From: Solirubrobacter ginsenosidimutans
GTDB lineage: Bacteria; Actinomycetota; Thermoleophilia; Solirubrobacterales; Solirubrobacteraceae
Reading direction: 5' to 3'
NCBI RefSeq assembly: GCF_027587205.1
Contig: NZ_JAPDOD010000022.1
Location: 92,672 to 156,671 of the forward strand
DNA: 64,000 nt
The position numbers and the translations under genes are program-made. The notes beneath the pieces are model-generated. The model saw nothing but the letters and a program-made list of their open reading frames with translations. It ran no database searches and was not told the origin of the DNA. Position 1 is the stretch's first letter. Every line of letters starts with the position of its first letter. Positions 48,961 through 57,777 of this stretch are shown one piece after another.

Positions 48961-50328
48961 TCAGAGCTCCGGCACCCGCGCGGACAGCCCCGTCGCCTCG
49001 ACGAACGCGTGTGCGAGCCGCAGCAGAGCACCCTCGCCGCGAGCACGCCCCACGAGCTGCAACCCGACCGGCAGCCCGTCGGACGTGAACCCCGCCGGCA
49101 CGGCGACCGCCGGGTGCGAGGTGACCGTGATCCGCGAGCAGGACCGGAACCACTCCAGATAAGAGCCCATCTCGACGCCCGCGATCTCGGTCGGGAACTC
49201 GAGGTCGACGTCGAACGCCGGCACCTGCGTGACCGGCGCGGCGAACGCGTCGTAGCGCAAGAGCAGCGAGCGCATGCGGTTGAACATCGCCCCGCGCAGC
49301 TCGAGCGCCCGCGCGATCCGCTCCGGCGTCAGCGCCAGCCCGTAGCGGACGTTCTCGGCCAACGTCGGCTTGACCTGGTGCAGGATCTCCTTGAACGCGC
49401 CCGCGAACGTCACCCCGCGCAGCACCTCGAAGCACTGGTCGGCGCCCGTGAAGTCGATCTCGGCGTCCTCCACGACGCAGCCGAGGCCCTCCAGAGTCGC
49501 CCGCTGCGCCTCCAGCGTCGCCAGAACCGCCGGCTCGACCGGAAGCCCGCCCACGTCGCGGCTCCACGCGATCCGCAGCCCGCGCACGGAGCCGTACTCC
49601 ACCTCCACACGATCGGTCAAAGACAGCGGATCGCGCGGATCTGGTCCCGCCAGGGCCCCAAAGAGCAGCGCCACATCCGGCACGGTGCGCGCGATCGTCC
49701 CCAGGACCGGGAGCGGGTTCCACGGATCGCCCGGGCCATGATCCGGAATCCGCCCGGGCGACGGACGCAGACCCACGAGGTTGCACATCGCGGCCGGGTT
49801 GCGCACCGAGGCGCCCAGGTCGGACCCGTCGGCGAACGGCAGCATCCCCGATGCCACCGCCGCGGCCGCGCCCCCGCTCGACCCGCCCGGCGTCCGCGAC
49901 AGATCCCACGGGTTGCGCGTGGCGCCGAAGACCGCGTTGAACGTCTGCGAGCCCGCGCCGAACTCCGGCGTGTTGGTCTTGCCGATGATCAGCGCGCCCG
50001 CCGCGCGCAGCCGCTCGACCAGCAGCGAGTCGGCCACCGGCACGTGCGAGGCGAACAGCGGCGAGCCGTACGTCGTCCGCATCCCCGCCGTGTCCTCGAG
50101 GTCCTTGACCGCGATCGGCAGCCCGTGCAGCACGCCCCGCGGCTCACTGAGACGATCCGCCTCATCGGCCAACGCCAGAGCGATTTCGGGCTCCAGCAGC
50201 GTGACGATCGCGTTCACGCGCGGGTTCACCGCGGCGATGCGTTCGAGATGCGCCTGCATGACCTCGCGCGCGGTGAACTCACGAGCGCGAAGGCCCGCGG
50301 CGAGCTCCGTCGCGGTGCGGCCCCACAC
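48961..50328 (-). CDS. Amidase (amidase-signature family)
   Basis: 455 residues from the GTG at 50328. The Ser-Ser-Lys triad is seen: Lys in GLPIAVKDLEDTAG, the Gly/Ser stretch TPGGSSGGAAAAVASGMLPFADGSDLGASVRNPA containing both serines. It hydrolyses amides, releasing an acid and ammonia. No GatB or GatC is adjacent, so this is not GatA of the tRNA amidotransferase. It precedes the FAD oxidase by seven bases, in one operon. The start is separated from a divergent thioesterase by 27 bases. Confidence 0.87.
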   Translation of the reverse strand: MWGRTATELAAGLRAREFTAREVMQAHLERIAAVNPRVNAIVTLLEPEIALALADEADRLSEPRGVLHGLPIAVKDLEDTAGMRTTYGSPLFASHVPVADSLLVERLRAAGALIIGKTNTPEFGAGSQTFNAVFGATRNPWDLSRTPGGSSGGAAAAVASGMLPFADGSDLGASVRNPAAMCNLVGLRPSPGRIPDHGPGDPWNPLPVLGTIARTVPDVALLFGALAGPDPRDPLSLTDRVEVEYGSVRGLRIAWSRDVGGLPVEPAVLATLEAQRATLEGLGCVVEDAEIDFTGADQCFEVLRGVTFAGAFKEILHQVKPTLAENVRYGLALTPERIARALELRGAMFNRMRSLLLRYDAFAAPVTQVPAFDVDLEFPTEIAGVEMGSYLEWFRSCSRITVTSHPAVAVPAGFTSDGLPVGLQLVGRARGEGALLRLAHAFVEATGLSARVPEL

Positions 50329-50355
50329 GGGCGCGGACTCTACTGTGCAGACGCG

Positions 50356-50763
50356 ATGGGAGACTTCGTCCACGAGCTCCGGGTCCGCTACGGCGAGTGC
50401 GACCCGCAGGGAATCGTGTTCAACGCCAACTACCTGGCGTACTTCGATCACACGGTCAGCGAGCTGTGGCGGGCGAGCGCGATCGGCAGCTGGACCGCGA
50501 TGGTGCAGCGCGGCGTCGACGTCGTGGTCGGGGAGGCCAACCTGCGCTTCCGCGCACCCGCCCGCTTCGACGACGTGCTCGCCATCCACGCCCGCGTCGC
50601 CAAGCTCGGCACCACGAGCCTGACGATGGAGCTCGAGATCCACCGCAAGGAAGAGCTGCTGATCGAGGGCTGGCTTCGGCAGGTCTTCGTCGACGCGAAG
50701 ACCTGGCAGAAGACCCCGATCCCGGAGTGGGTCCGGGACGCGCTGGCGGTCTACGCGGCCTGA
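50356..50763 (+). CDS. Acyl-CoA thioesterase (4-hydroxybenzoyl-CoA thioesterase/YbgC-like)
   Basis: 135 residues. The hotdog signature VRYGECDPQGIVFNANYLAYFDH contains the catalytic Asp in ECDPQGIVF. FRAPARFDDVLAIHARVAKLGTTSL completes the fold. It should hydrolyse an aromatic- or fatty-acyl-CoA. The ATG at 50356 lies in the 27-base divergent region with the amidase. Its 3' end overlaps the P-loop gene by 13 bases. Confidence 0.82.
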   Translation: MGDFVHELRVRYGECDPQGIVFNANYLAYFDHTVSELWRASAIGSWTAMVQRGVDVVVGEANLRFRAPARFDDVLAIHARVAKLGTTSLTMELEIHRKEELLIEGWLRQVFVDAKTWQKTPIPEWVRDALAVYAA

Positions 50764-51275
50764 AGCGCCGGCGCCTCGAAGGCCGCCGGCACGAAGCAGA
50801 ACGCCTCAACGCGTGCGGCCGCCGATCGATCGAGCACCCGCACCGACGCCCACCCCTCACCCGCCGGCCCGCCCGCCTCCATCAGCGCGTGCCAGCGCGC
50901 CACCTGGCGGTCCATCTCCTCGGACGAGACCGTCCGCCCGCGACGCTTCTGCCCCGCCACAGCGCTGTCCCGGTCGGCATGGAGCAACACGAGGTGCGCC
51001 GGACGGCCCCGCAACCGCGCGAGCAGCGCGATCGTGCGGCGGGTGAAAGGGAGCGTCCCGCGCGAATGGATCACGACCGGCTTGCGGCCGAGGATCGCCG
51101 CCGCGATCCGGGCGTAATGCCCCGGATACAACAGCGGCCCGCGATGCGCGCGATCGTCGGTGTCCACCACGCGGGCGACCGTGCGGTCCACCGCTCGGCG
51201 CAGCAGCGTCGTCTTTCCCGCGCCCGGGACGCCGGCGACGACGATCACGGAGTCTGAGGAGAAGATGAGGTCCAC
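50751..51275 (-). CDS. Small P-loop ATPase/kinase-like protein
   Basis: 174 residues. Walker A GVPGAGKTTLL near residues 15-25; VVDTDDRAHRG and KPVVIHSRGTLPFTRR follow. The pattern resembles zeta-toxin/AAA-33-type kinases. It should bind ATP and phosphorylate a small molecule; the partner is unknown. The GTG start at 51275 lies within a perfect 13-base inverted repeat, which could hide the start in a hairpin or act as an operator. A GTG at 51245, just before the Walker motif, is an alternative start. Confidence 0.75.
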   Translation of the reverse strand: MDLIFSSDSVIVVAGVPGAGKTTLLRRAVDRTVARVVDTDDRAHRGPLLYPGHYARIAAAILGRKPVVIHSRGTLPFTRRTIALLARLRGRPAHLVLLHADRDSAVAGQKRRGRTVSSEEMDRQVARWHALMEAGGPAGEGWASVRVLDRSAAARVEAFCFVPAAFEAPALQAA

Positions 51276-51299
51276 GGCCCTCAGTGTGAGGGCCGTGGA
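51271..51299. promoter_or_regulatory. Perfect 13-bp inverted repeat over a start codon
   Basis: TCCACGGCCCTCA, loop GTG, TGAGGGCCGTGGA. The left arm includes the GTG start (51273-51275 on the minus strand). It lies 12 bases after the stop of the upstream minus-strand gene. It may be a terminator for that gene or an RNA hairpin that blocks translation of the P-loop gene. No T-run follows, so the second is equally likely. Confidence 0.65.
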
Positions 51300-51310
51300 T
51301 TAACGAACGG

Positions 51311-52279
51311 TCAGCGCCGGCGGCGCAAGACGAAGAGCAGGATGAGCGCGACGCCCAGCGCCACGGCGATCGCGGCCTTGCGTTCGGCGAGCGGACCGAG
51401 CGCGCTGCTCGGCTCCTCCTCGACCGATGGCGGCGGCGGAGCCGCATGGATGCGCGGCGGCTCGACCGGCGGCGGGGAGAAGACGCGCGGCTCGGCGCCC
51501 GCGCCGAGGATCTCACCCGCGGCCGACGGCACGACCACATCGTGCTCGATGACCGGCACCGGCACCGGCACCGGCACCTCGAGGCTGGGCTCCGTCGTCG
51601 CCGCAAACGCCGGCGCATCCTCGGTGACCGCGGCCGGCTCCGGGATGTCGGCCGCCTCGAGCTCCCCGACCGTCGGCGGCTCGGCCGCGGGCGGCGCCAT
51701 GTTCGACGGCTCCTCGGCGGCAGCGCTCCAGGAGGACTCAGGCGTCTCCGTGCGCCACGGGGGAGTGCTCGCCGCCTCGCCCCACGGGTCGGCCGGCGGC
51801 TCCGCCTTGTCCGGCGTCGCCCACGGATCGGGCGTCTCCGTCTCAAACGGGGCGGGTGCGTCCTCGCTGCCCCAGGCCGTCGGCGTCGGCCCCGCGGCCC
51901 GCGGCTCCTCGCGCTCGAGCTCGGCGGGAAGTCCGCTGCCGGAGTCGGTCTCGGAGTACCCGAGCCCATAGTGGGCGTAGAGCCGGCGCTCCTCGGACTG
52001 GTCGATCCGCGGTTCGGCGCCGATGCCGGGCGCGTTGCGGATCGCGTCCGCGGAGTGCGCCACGCGGATCGTGGACGACTCGACCGACGCGTCGGCGAGC
52101 GGGACGAACCTGGCGTCGTCGGAGTCGACGTCGACGAGCACCCATTCCGGGCGCCCCGTCTCGCGATCGAGATAGATCTCGCGCACACCGCCTAGCCGCT
52201 CCCCGCCCGAGTCGAGGACGTCGCGACCAGGCCATTCGCCGTAGTCCCCGAACTGGGACTGTGAGGGAAGCTGAGCCAT
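51311..52279 (-). CDS. PRC-barrel protein with disordered middle and C-terminal anchor
   Basis: 322 residues. Residues 15-85 form a PRC-barrel (WPGRDVLDSGGERLGGVREIYLD, EWVLVDV), then a Pro/Glu/Ala-rich disordered stretch to residue 295, and finally one membrane helix (AAIAVALGVALILLFVL) with an RRRR end, so the barrel faces the cytoplasm as a tail-anchored protein. Such barrels act in RNA processing or photosynthetic complexes; here the role is unknown. Four GGCACC hexamers in the + strand at 51555-51578 encode a PVPVPVPV stretch. Confidence 0.72.
   Translation of the reverse strand: MAQLPSQSQFGDYGEWPGRDVLDSGGERLGGVREIYLDRETGRPEWVLVDVDSDDARFVPLADASVESSTIRVAHSADAIRNAPGIGAEPRIDQSEERRLYAHYGLGYSETDSGSGLPAELEREEPRAAGPTPTAWGSEDAPAPFETETPDPWATPDKAEPPADPWGEAASTPPWRTETPESSWSAAAEEPSNMAPPAAEPPTVGELEAADIPEPAAVTEDAPAFAATTEPSLEVPVPVPVPVIEHDVVVPSAAGEILGAGAEPRVFSPPPVEPPRIHAAPPPPSVEEEPSSALGPLAERKAAIAVALGVALILLFVLRRRR
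51555..51578. repeat. Four tandem GGCACC hexamers
   Basis: Four exact copies of a hexamer inside the PRC-barrel gene, coding (in the antisense direction) alternating Pro-Val in the disordered region. In-frame length variation would be tolerated. Confidence 0.7.
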
Positions 52280-52343
52280 ACGAGTGGACTTGCCCGCTCA
52301 GACGCAGTGCCATGCGTCGGGTCAGATAGGTTGCAGACTTCGC

Positions 52344-53423
52344 ATGACTGACGTTCGCGTGTTGCTGGAGCGCCACAAGCCCCGCCTCGTCTACGACTCG
52401 CATGAGGCGTACTTCGCCGATTCGGCGGCGATCTGGACGGATTCTCCGACCAACGTCCTCAAACGGGCCGGCGGAACGGTCCTCGCCAAGCCGACGAAGC
52501 TCAGGCTCGCCTTCCTCGGACCGAAGGTCTACGGCGACAACACCAAGGCGCTGGATACCGACGCGATCGGCGACAGCACCCGCAACTACGCCGCCAACGC
52601 CGCCGCGCTGCACAAGCTGGCCAAATACGCCAACCGGGTCCACGGCCACGCCCGCCGGGACGCCCAAGGCCGCCTCTGGCTGCAGTATTGGCTCTTCTAC
52701 TACTACAACGACTACCAGCTGCTCGGCCCGCTCAGCGGCGGCAACCACGAGGGCGACTGGGAGCTCGTCCAGATCCGGCTCGACGCCGCCGAACAGCCCC
52801 AGCAGCTCGTCTTCTCCCAGCACAAGCAGGCCGAGAGCAAGGCGTGGAAGGACGCGCCGAAGTCGGGCGCGACGCCGCTCGTGTACGTCGCGCGCGGCTC
52901 GCACGCGAACTACTTCGGCAAGGGCAGCCACTGGACCGGCAACTGGTTCGACCAGGCCGACGGGAAGGGCCCGCAGATCCTGCCGGCGCTCGTGCTGCTC
53001 GAGGACGCCGCCCCCGCGTGGGTGCTGTGGCCTGGGTTCTGGGGCGACACGAAGGCCGGCGTCCTGCCGCTGGACTCCTCCAGCCCGGTCAGCCCGGGCG
53101 TGCGGCCGCACTGGCTGGACCCGTCCCTGCTGAAGGGCGTGGGCCCGAAGACCGGCGCGCCGCCGGTTCCCGCCCCGCCCCGCACGACGGTGCAACGCGC
53201 CGGCGGGAGCCTGGTGGTGAGCTACCAGGCACCGCCCGAGGCCACCGCGCTGGCGGTCGCGCTGCGGCCGAAGGGCTCCAACGGCCCCGCGGTCACGACC
53301 GCCTTCAAGCTCGACGGTGCCAAGGGCGAGGTCGAGCTGCCCGCGGATGACCGCGAATATGACGTGTGGACCAGCGTCGTCGGAGTGGACGGAGTGGCCT
53401 CTGAAGGCGTCCGGCCCAAGTGA
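52344..53423 (+). CDS. Vps62-like (DUF946-related) protein
   Basis: 359 residues. No signal peptide. The N-terminal 260 residues carry conserved LQYWLFYYYNDYQLLGPLSGGNHEGDWELVQIRL and YVARGSHANYFGKGSHWTGNWFDQADGKG, hallmarks of the Vps62-like family found in fungi, plants and bacteria (HEGDWE and GSHA motifs). A C-terminal fn3-like sandwich (about 280-359) follows a Pro-rich linker. The function of the family is unknown. The STAS gene overlaps its stop by four bases. Confidence 0.78.
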   Translation: MTDVRVLLERHKPRLVYDSHEAYFADSAAIWTDSPTNVLKRAGGTVLAKPTKLRLAFLGPKVYGDNTKALDTDAIGDSTRNYAANAAALHKLAKYANRVHGHARRDAQGRLWLQYWLFYYYNDYQLLGPLSGGNHEGDWELVQIRLDAAEQPQQLVFSQHKQAESKAWKDAPKSGATPLVYVARGSHANYFGKGSHWTGNWFDQADGKGPQILPALVLLEDAAPAWVLWPGFWGDTKAGVLPLDSSSPVSPGVRPHWLDPSLLKGVGPKTGAPPVPAPPRTTVQRAGGSLVVSYQAPPEATALAVALRPKGSNGPAVTTAFKLDGAKGEVELPADDREYDVWTSVVGVDGVASEGVRPK

Positions 53424-53773
53424 GCGACATCGCGAGCCTGTTCGTGTGGCGCCGCCGCCGCGTCGTGATCGCGGCCATCACGGGCGAGATCGACATCTCC
53501 AACGCGCGTGAGCTCGAGGCCGAGATCGTCGCGGAGCTGGACGCCGGCGCCGCCGGCCTCGTGATCGACCTCGGCGGGCTCGGCTTCCTCGACGGCTCGG
53601 GCGTCCACCTGCTCTACCGGCTCGCCGACCGCCTGAACGAGCGCGGGTTGGGCTTCGCCCTCGTGCTGCCCGAGGACTCGCCGCCCTACCGCGTGCTCGC
53701 GCTCAGCGGCACCCGCCCGCGGGCGTGGACGCACGCCCGCGAGGACGACGCACTCAGCGCCGTCCTTCGTTAG
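53420..53773 (+). CDS. STAS-domain protein (anti-sigma factor antagonist-like)
   Basis: 117 residues from the GTG at 53420. AAITGEIDISNARELEAEIVAEL and LVIDLGGLGFLDGSGVHLLYRL match anti-sigma factor antagonists; the conserved phospho-site is Ser in LDGSG. It would bind an RsbW-like kinase (one is encoded at 45281). Four-base overlap with the Vps62-like gene; its end overlaps the end of the PEP carboxylase gene by four bases on the opposite strand. Confidence 0.8.
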   Translation: MSDIASLFVWRRRRVVIAAITGEIDISNARELEAEIVAELDAGAAGLVIDLGGLGFLDGSGVHLLYRLADRLNERGLGFALVLPEDSPPYRVLALSGTRPRAWTHAREDDALSAVLR

Positions 53774-56415
53774 CCCGTATTGCGCATCCCCGCCGCGATC
53801 CCGGTGATCGTGGCCAGGAGCGGTGAGCGCGCCTCCTCGCGACCCGAGCGCACGCGGCGCAGCAGCTCGACCTGCAGGTGCGAGAGCGGGTCGATCCACG
53901 GGTTGCGGTGCTCGAGCCGGCGCTGCAGGGCGGGCGTGTCGTCCAGCAGCTGACCCTGGTTGGTGATCGTCAGCACGCGCTCGACGACGCTGTCGTACTC
54001 GGCGACGAGGTCGGCCCAGAAGCGCTGCGCGATGTCGTCGTCGACCAAGGAGAGATACCGCTCGGCGACGCCCAGATCAGACTTGAAGAGCGCCATCTCG
54101 AGCGTGCCGATCAACCCGCGGAAGAACGGCCAGTTGCGCCACATCTCGCGCTGCAGCTCGAGGTCGCCCGCGGCCAGCGCGGTCCCCGCGCCGTACCAGG
54201 ACGGCAGCAGCAGCCGGTTCTGCGTCCACGCGAACACCCACGGGATCGCCCGCAGCGACTCGACGCCCGCCACGCCCTTGCGCGACGGCGGCCGCGAGCC
54301 GATGTTGAGCTGGGAGAGCTCCGCGATCGGCGCGAACTGCCCGAAGAAGCGCAGGAACTCCGGATCGTCATAGACGAGCCCGCGGTAGCGCTCGCGCGAG
54401 CGCTCCGACAGCCGCTCCATCTCCGCCCGCCACTCGTCACGCACCGGCGGGTTCGGGAGGGCGGACGCGAGCATCACCGCGCTGATCGTCTGCTCCAAAG
54501 ACCGCTCCGCAAGCTCCGCGTCGGCGTAGCGCGCCGACACCGTCTCGCCCTGTTCGGTGATCCGGATGCGCCCGTTGACCGTCCCTTCGGGCTGGGCCAG
54601 GATCGCTCGATAGGTGCGCCCGCCACCGCGCGACGGGGACCCGCCGCGGCCGTGGAAGAGCTCGAGCACCACACCCGCCTCGGTCGCCTGCGCGGCGAGC
54701 TGCTCCTGCGCGTTGTACAGCGCCCAGGTCGAGCCGACGTAGCCGGTGTCCTTGCCGGAGTCCGAGTAGCCGACCATCACCGTCTGGCGGTTGGCCTGCG
54801 CGCGCAGGTGCGCGACGTAGGGCTCACACGCGTAGAGCTCGGCCATGGTCGCCGGCGCCTGCTCCAGGGCGGAGCGCGTCTCGAACAGCGGCACCATCCG
54901 CAGCGAGGTCGCCCCGGCGCGCTGCGCCAGCCAGGTCGCGGCCAGCACGTCGGACGGATGCTCGGTCATCGAGATCACGAACGCGGGGACGGCCTGCGGG
55001 CCGTACGCGTCGGCGCTGAGCGCGACGGTGTCGAGCACGCGCAGCAGCTCACCCGCCTCGCCGCCCGGATCGTGCTCGATCCCGCGCCGGCCGGAGGCGA
55101 GCGCCTCGGTCAGCAGCGCCTGGCGGCGGGGCTCGCCGTCGGCGTCGCCGTAGCCGGGCAGGATCGCGGCGGTCGCCTCGCGCAGGACGCCGGCGCCCTG
55201 GCGGATGTCGATCCCCGCCAGGTGGAAGCCGAAGACGTCGACCTGCCAGAGCAGGCGCCGGATCGTGCCGAGCGCGACGTGGCGGGAGTTCAGGTGGGCG
55301 AGGACGAGCTCGAGGTCGCGCCGCAGCGCCTGCGCGTCGGCGTAGCCCGGCTCGCGCCCGCGCGGGGTGAGCGTGTTGCCGAGCCGGTGGTGGACGAAGC
55401 CGAGCTTGGTCCGCAGCGGCTCCCACTCGCGGTGCGGGCGGCGCAGCACGGCGGCGCTGGGCAGGTCGAGCGCGTCCTGGTCGAGCGACTCGGTCAGCTC
55501 CTGCGAGAGCGGGATCCGCAGCGAGGAGTGCGAGAACATCCGCGCCAGGCGGTCGACGCGGTCGCGGAAGAGCGTCAGCGCGGTCCGGCGGTGCAGCTGC
55601 AGGGCGCGCGCGAGCGTGTCGGCTCCGACCTCCGGGTGCCCGTCCATGTCGCCGCCGGTCCAGCTGCCGTAGGAGAGCACCGGCTGCACGAGCCGGACGT
55701 CGAGCGCGTGCTCGATCTCGGCCAGCACGGCCGGGACCGCGTCGAACAGCACGGCCTCGAAGAAGAACAGGTTGCGGCGGACCTCGTCCTCCACACGCGG
55801 GCGGATCCGGCGCAGCTCGTCGGTCTGCCACCACAGCGTCAGGACCTCGCGCAGCTCCTCGAGCAGCGCGCGCCGCCTCGAGTGGCCGATGCGCGGGTCG
55901 TCGAGGCGGTCCAGCAGCGCCGCGACGTCCCACTGGTGATCGAGGACGCTGCGGCGCGTGGCCTCGGTCGGGTGCGCGGTCAGGACGTGCTCGATCTGCA
56001 GCTGGGCGGCCAGCGGCGCGACGTCGACGTTGTTGCGCTCGAGGATCTCCGCGGTCTCGGCCAGCGACTCGCGCTGGACCTCGCCCGTCGCGTCGTATTG
56101 ACGGCGGCGGCGCACGCGCTCGCGCTCCTCGGCGATGTTCGCCAGCTGGAGCTCGAGCGAGCAGGCCCGGATGATCGGCTCGACCGATTCGTCGGGTACG
56201 CCGCTGAGGTAGGAGACGAGGCGCCCGACGGCGGTCTCGTCACCCGCCCGCACGGAGGCGGCGGTCTTGAACAGCCATTGCAGGCGGGACGCGAAGACGC
56301 GGCCCATCTGCTCTTCGAGCACGCCGATCAGGGATGCGGAGAGGAGCTCGGTGTCGTGAGCGAGGCCATCGGTCGCCGTCGCCGGCGAGGGGCTTGGAAC
56401 GTCTAGGCGCGTCAT
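53770..56415 (-). CDS. ppc: Phosphoenolpyruvate carboxylase
   Basis: 881 residues, full length. The N-terminal active-site VLTAHPTEATRRS contains the catalytic His; MVGYSDSGKDTGY, ELFHGRGGSPSRGGG (the mobile loop) and C-terminal GIAAGMRNTG, which ends the PEPC chain, are all present. Converts PEP and bicarbonate to oxaloacetate with release of phosphate, replenishing the TCA cycle. It starts at the ATG at 56415 with GGGGGAGG nearby. It stands alone between the STAS gene and the membrane-protein gene. Confidence 0.95.
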   Translation of the reverse strand: MTRLDVPSPSPATATDGLAHDTELLSASLIGVLEEQMGRVFASRLQWLFKTAASVRAGDETAVGRLVSYLSGVPDESVEPIIRACSLELQLANIAEERERVRRRRQYDATGEVQRESLAETAEILERNNVDVAPLAAQLQIEHVLTAHPTEATRRSVLDHQWDVAALLDRLDDPRIGHSRRRALLEELREVLTLWWQTDELRRIRPRVEDEVRRNLFFFEAVLFDAVPAVLAEIEHALDVRLVQPVLSYGSWTGGDMDGHPEVGADTLARALQLHRRTALTLFRDRVDRLARMFSHSSLRIPLSQELTESLDQDALDLPSAAVLRRPHREWEPLRTKLGFVHHRLGNTLTPRGREPGYADAQALRRDLELVLAHLNSRHVALGTIRRLLWQVDVFGFHLAGIDIRQGAGVLREATAAILPGYGDADGEPRRQALLTEALASGRRGIEHDPGGEAGELLRVLDTVALSADAYGPQAVPAFVISMTEHPSDVLAATWLAQRAGATSLRMVPLFETRSALEQAPATMAELYACEPYVAHLRAQANRQTVMVGYSDSGKDTGYVGSTWALYNAQEQLAAQATEAGVVLELFHGRGGSPSRGGGRTYRAILAQPEGTVNGRIRITEQGETVSARYADAELAERSLEQTISAVMLASALPNPPVRDEWRAEMERLSERSRERYRGLVYDDPEFLRFFGQFAPIAELSQLNIGSRPPSRKGVAGVESLRAIPWVFAWTQNRLLLPSWYGAGTALAAGDLELQREMWRNWPFFRGLIGTLEMALFKSDLGVAERYLSLVDDDIAQRFWADLVAEYDSVVERVLTITNQGQLLDDTPALQRRLEHRNPWIDPLSHLQVELLRRVRSGREEARSPLLATITGIAAGMRNTG

Positions 56416-56512
56416 GGAGGGGGGAGGTGGACGGCTTGGAGGGGGTGCCGTCGGCCCGTAATCCTATTTGGCCAAGCCCTGCAAGATCCGCCCGAGCACG
56501 AATTCGTGCCGC

Positions 56513-56518
56513 GATACT
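56513..56518 (+). promoter_or_regulatory. -10 box for leaderless start at 56527
   Basis: GATACT ends nine bases before a GTG at 56527, the right distance for the transcript to begin at or next to the start codon. No ribosome site exists for either start. The upstream GTG at 56506 would be before the promoter. Confidence 0.4.
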
Positions 56519-56526
56519 GCCGCGAC

Positions 56527-57777
56527 GTGGCAAACCGAAGCCAATCTGGACGTGTTCGTGACGCCGTGATCTGGGGCGCCTGCCTCGGCGCGGCGTCGGG
56601 TGCGGTGCTCGGTTCCGCGCTCGACTTCAGCCCCGGCGTCGGCGCGCTGGTGGGCGCGGTCGTGTGGGCGCCCGCCGAGGCGCTCTCGACGCTGCGCCAG
56701 AAGCCCGCCCAGCCCAAGCCGCTCTGGGCGCGGGTGATCGCCAGCGGCCTGCTGATGTCGCTCCTCGGCGCGCTCCTCGGGCTCTTCCTCGGCTCACTGC
56801 CCACCGCGATCGTCGCCGGCGCGCTCGTCGGGCTGATGGGCGTGAGGCCACTGAAGATCCTGCTCGGGCTCGCGGTCGGCGTCGTGGTCGGGCTCCTGCT
56901 CGACGAGCCCGCGCTCGCGGCCGGCGTCACCGCCGTCGTGTACCGCCTGATCTCCGCCTTCCTCTACCGCAGGCGCCCGCTGGTGCGGATCATGGCCGAG
57001 GAGGTCCCGGCGGACGAGCTGCTCTACGTCGTCCCGTTCGAGGCGCGCTCGCGCTACGTCGGCGCCGACTACGTCGAGCAGCTGGCGAAGGTCCGCGGCG
57101 GGACGTTCGTCCGCAATCCGCCCGACGTCGGCATCCTCGCCTCGCTCGACACACTCAACGGGCCGTCGTTCGACGCGACCCGCGTGCACCCGCTGATCCG
57201 CGAGTTCTACGAGCACACGAGCCGCTTCAAGCTCTCGATCGTCCCCGAATGGCGCCCGGCGATGAAGCCGTTCTACGCCCTCTTCAAGCAGGTCGTGGCC
57301 GAGCCGCTGGGCCAGGCGACGATCCCCTCGAACATCGAGGAGGCCCAGCGCGGCATGGTCTCCACGATCGACACCATTTCGGTCGAGGGCGGCGCGGACA
57401 TCGACATCCGCGGCTGGATCCGGACCTACGCCGACAGCGGCAAGCCGATCTACGTCGGCATCTACACGACCTTCCGCCACGAGGACCGCGGCTACGTGAG
57501 CGTCGGCTTCCCGATCCCCAGCTCGAACTTCACGGCCACGCTGCAGCCCCGCAACGTCGACGACGACGGGCTGCTGCTGACCTCGCGCAGCGACCTCCCG
57601 TTCCCCGGCCACTACCTGAGCGCCGTCGAGGACGGCACGCTGACCACGCTCAAGCTGCTCGCGTTCCACGAGCAGATCCACGTCTTCATGGCCGGCGGCG
57701 AGCTGAAGACCGAGCACAGCTTCTCGCTCGCCGGGCAGCGCTTCCTCACGCTGCACTACTCGATCGAGCGGCTCTAG
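56527..57777 (+). CDS. Unknown membrane protein with soluble C-terminal domain
   Basis: 416 residues from the GTG at 56527. The first 150 residues have four or five Gly/Ala-rich membrane segments (GACLGAASGAVLGSAL, VIASGLLMSLLGALLGLFLG, LVGLMGVRPLKILLGLAVGVVVGLLL). The rest is a soluble domain with no motif I recognise (EVPADELLYVVPFEARSRYVG, PLIREFYEHTSRFKLSIVPEWRPAMKPFYALFKQ, HYLSAVEDGTLTTLKLLAFHEQIHVF). The soluble part appears to be full length and conserved in style. It is convergent with cysN: its stop overlaps the cysN stop region by four bases. Function unknown. Confidence 0.72.
   Translation: MANRSQSGRVRDAVIWGACLGAASGAVLGSALDFSPGVGALVGAVVWAPAEALSTLRQKPAQPKPLWARVIASGLLMSLLGALLGLFLGSLPTAIVAGALVGLMGVRPLKILLGLAVGVVVGLLLDEPALAAGVTAVVYRLISAFLYRRRPLVRIMAEEVPADELLYVVPFEARSRYVGADYVEQLAKVRGGTFVRNPPDVGILASLDTLNGPSFDATRVHPLIREFYEHTSRFKLSIVPEWRPAMKPFYALFKQVVAEPLGQATIPSNIEEAQRGMVSTIDTISVEGGADIDIRGWIRTYADSGKPIYVGIYTTFRHEDRGYVSVGFPIPSSNFTATLQPRNVDDDGLLLTSRSDLPFPGHYLSAVEDGTLTTLKLLAFHEQIHVFMAGGELKTEHSFSLAGQRFLTLHYSIERL

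Noticed and set aside
48961..50328. GatA subunit of aspartyl/glutamyl-tRNA amidotransferase
   Set aside because: No gatB or gatC nearby, and the operon partner is an amine oxidase.
53878..56406. 842-codon plus-strand frame opposite PEP carboxylase
   Set aside because: Exact shadow of ppc.
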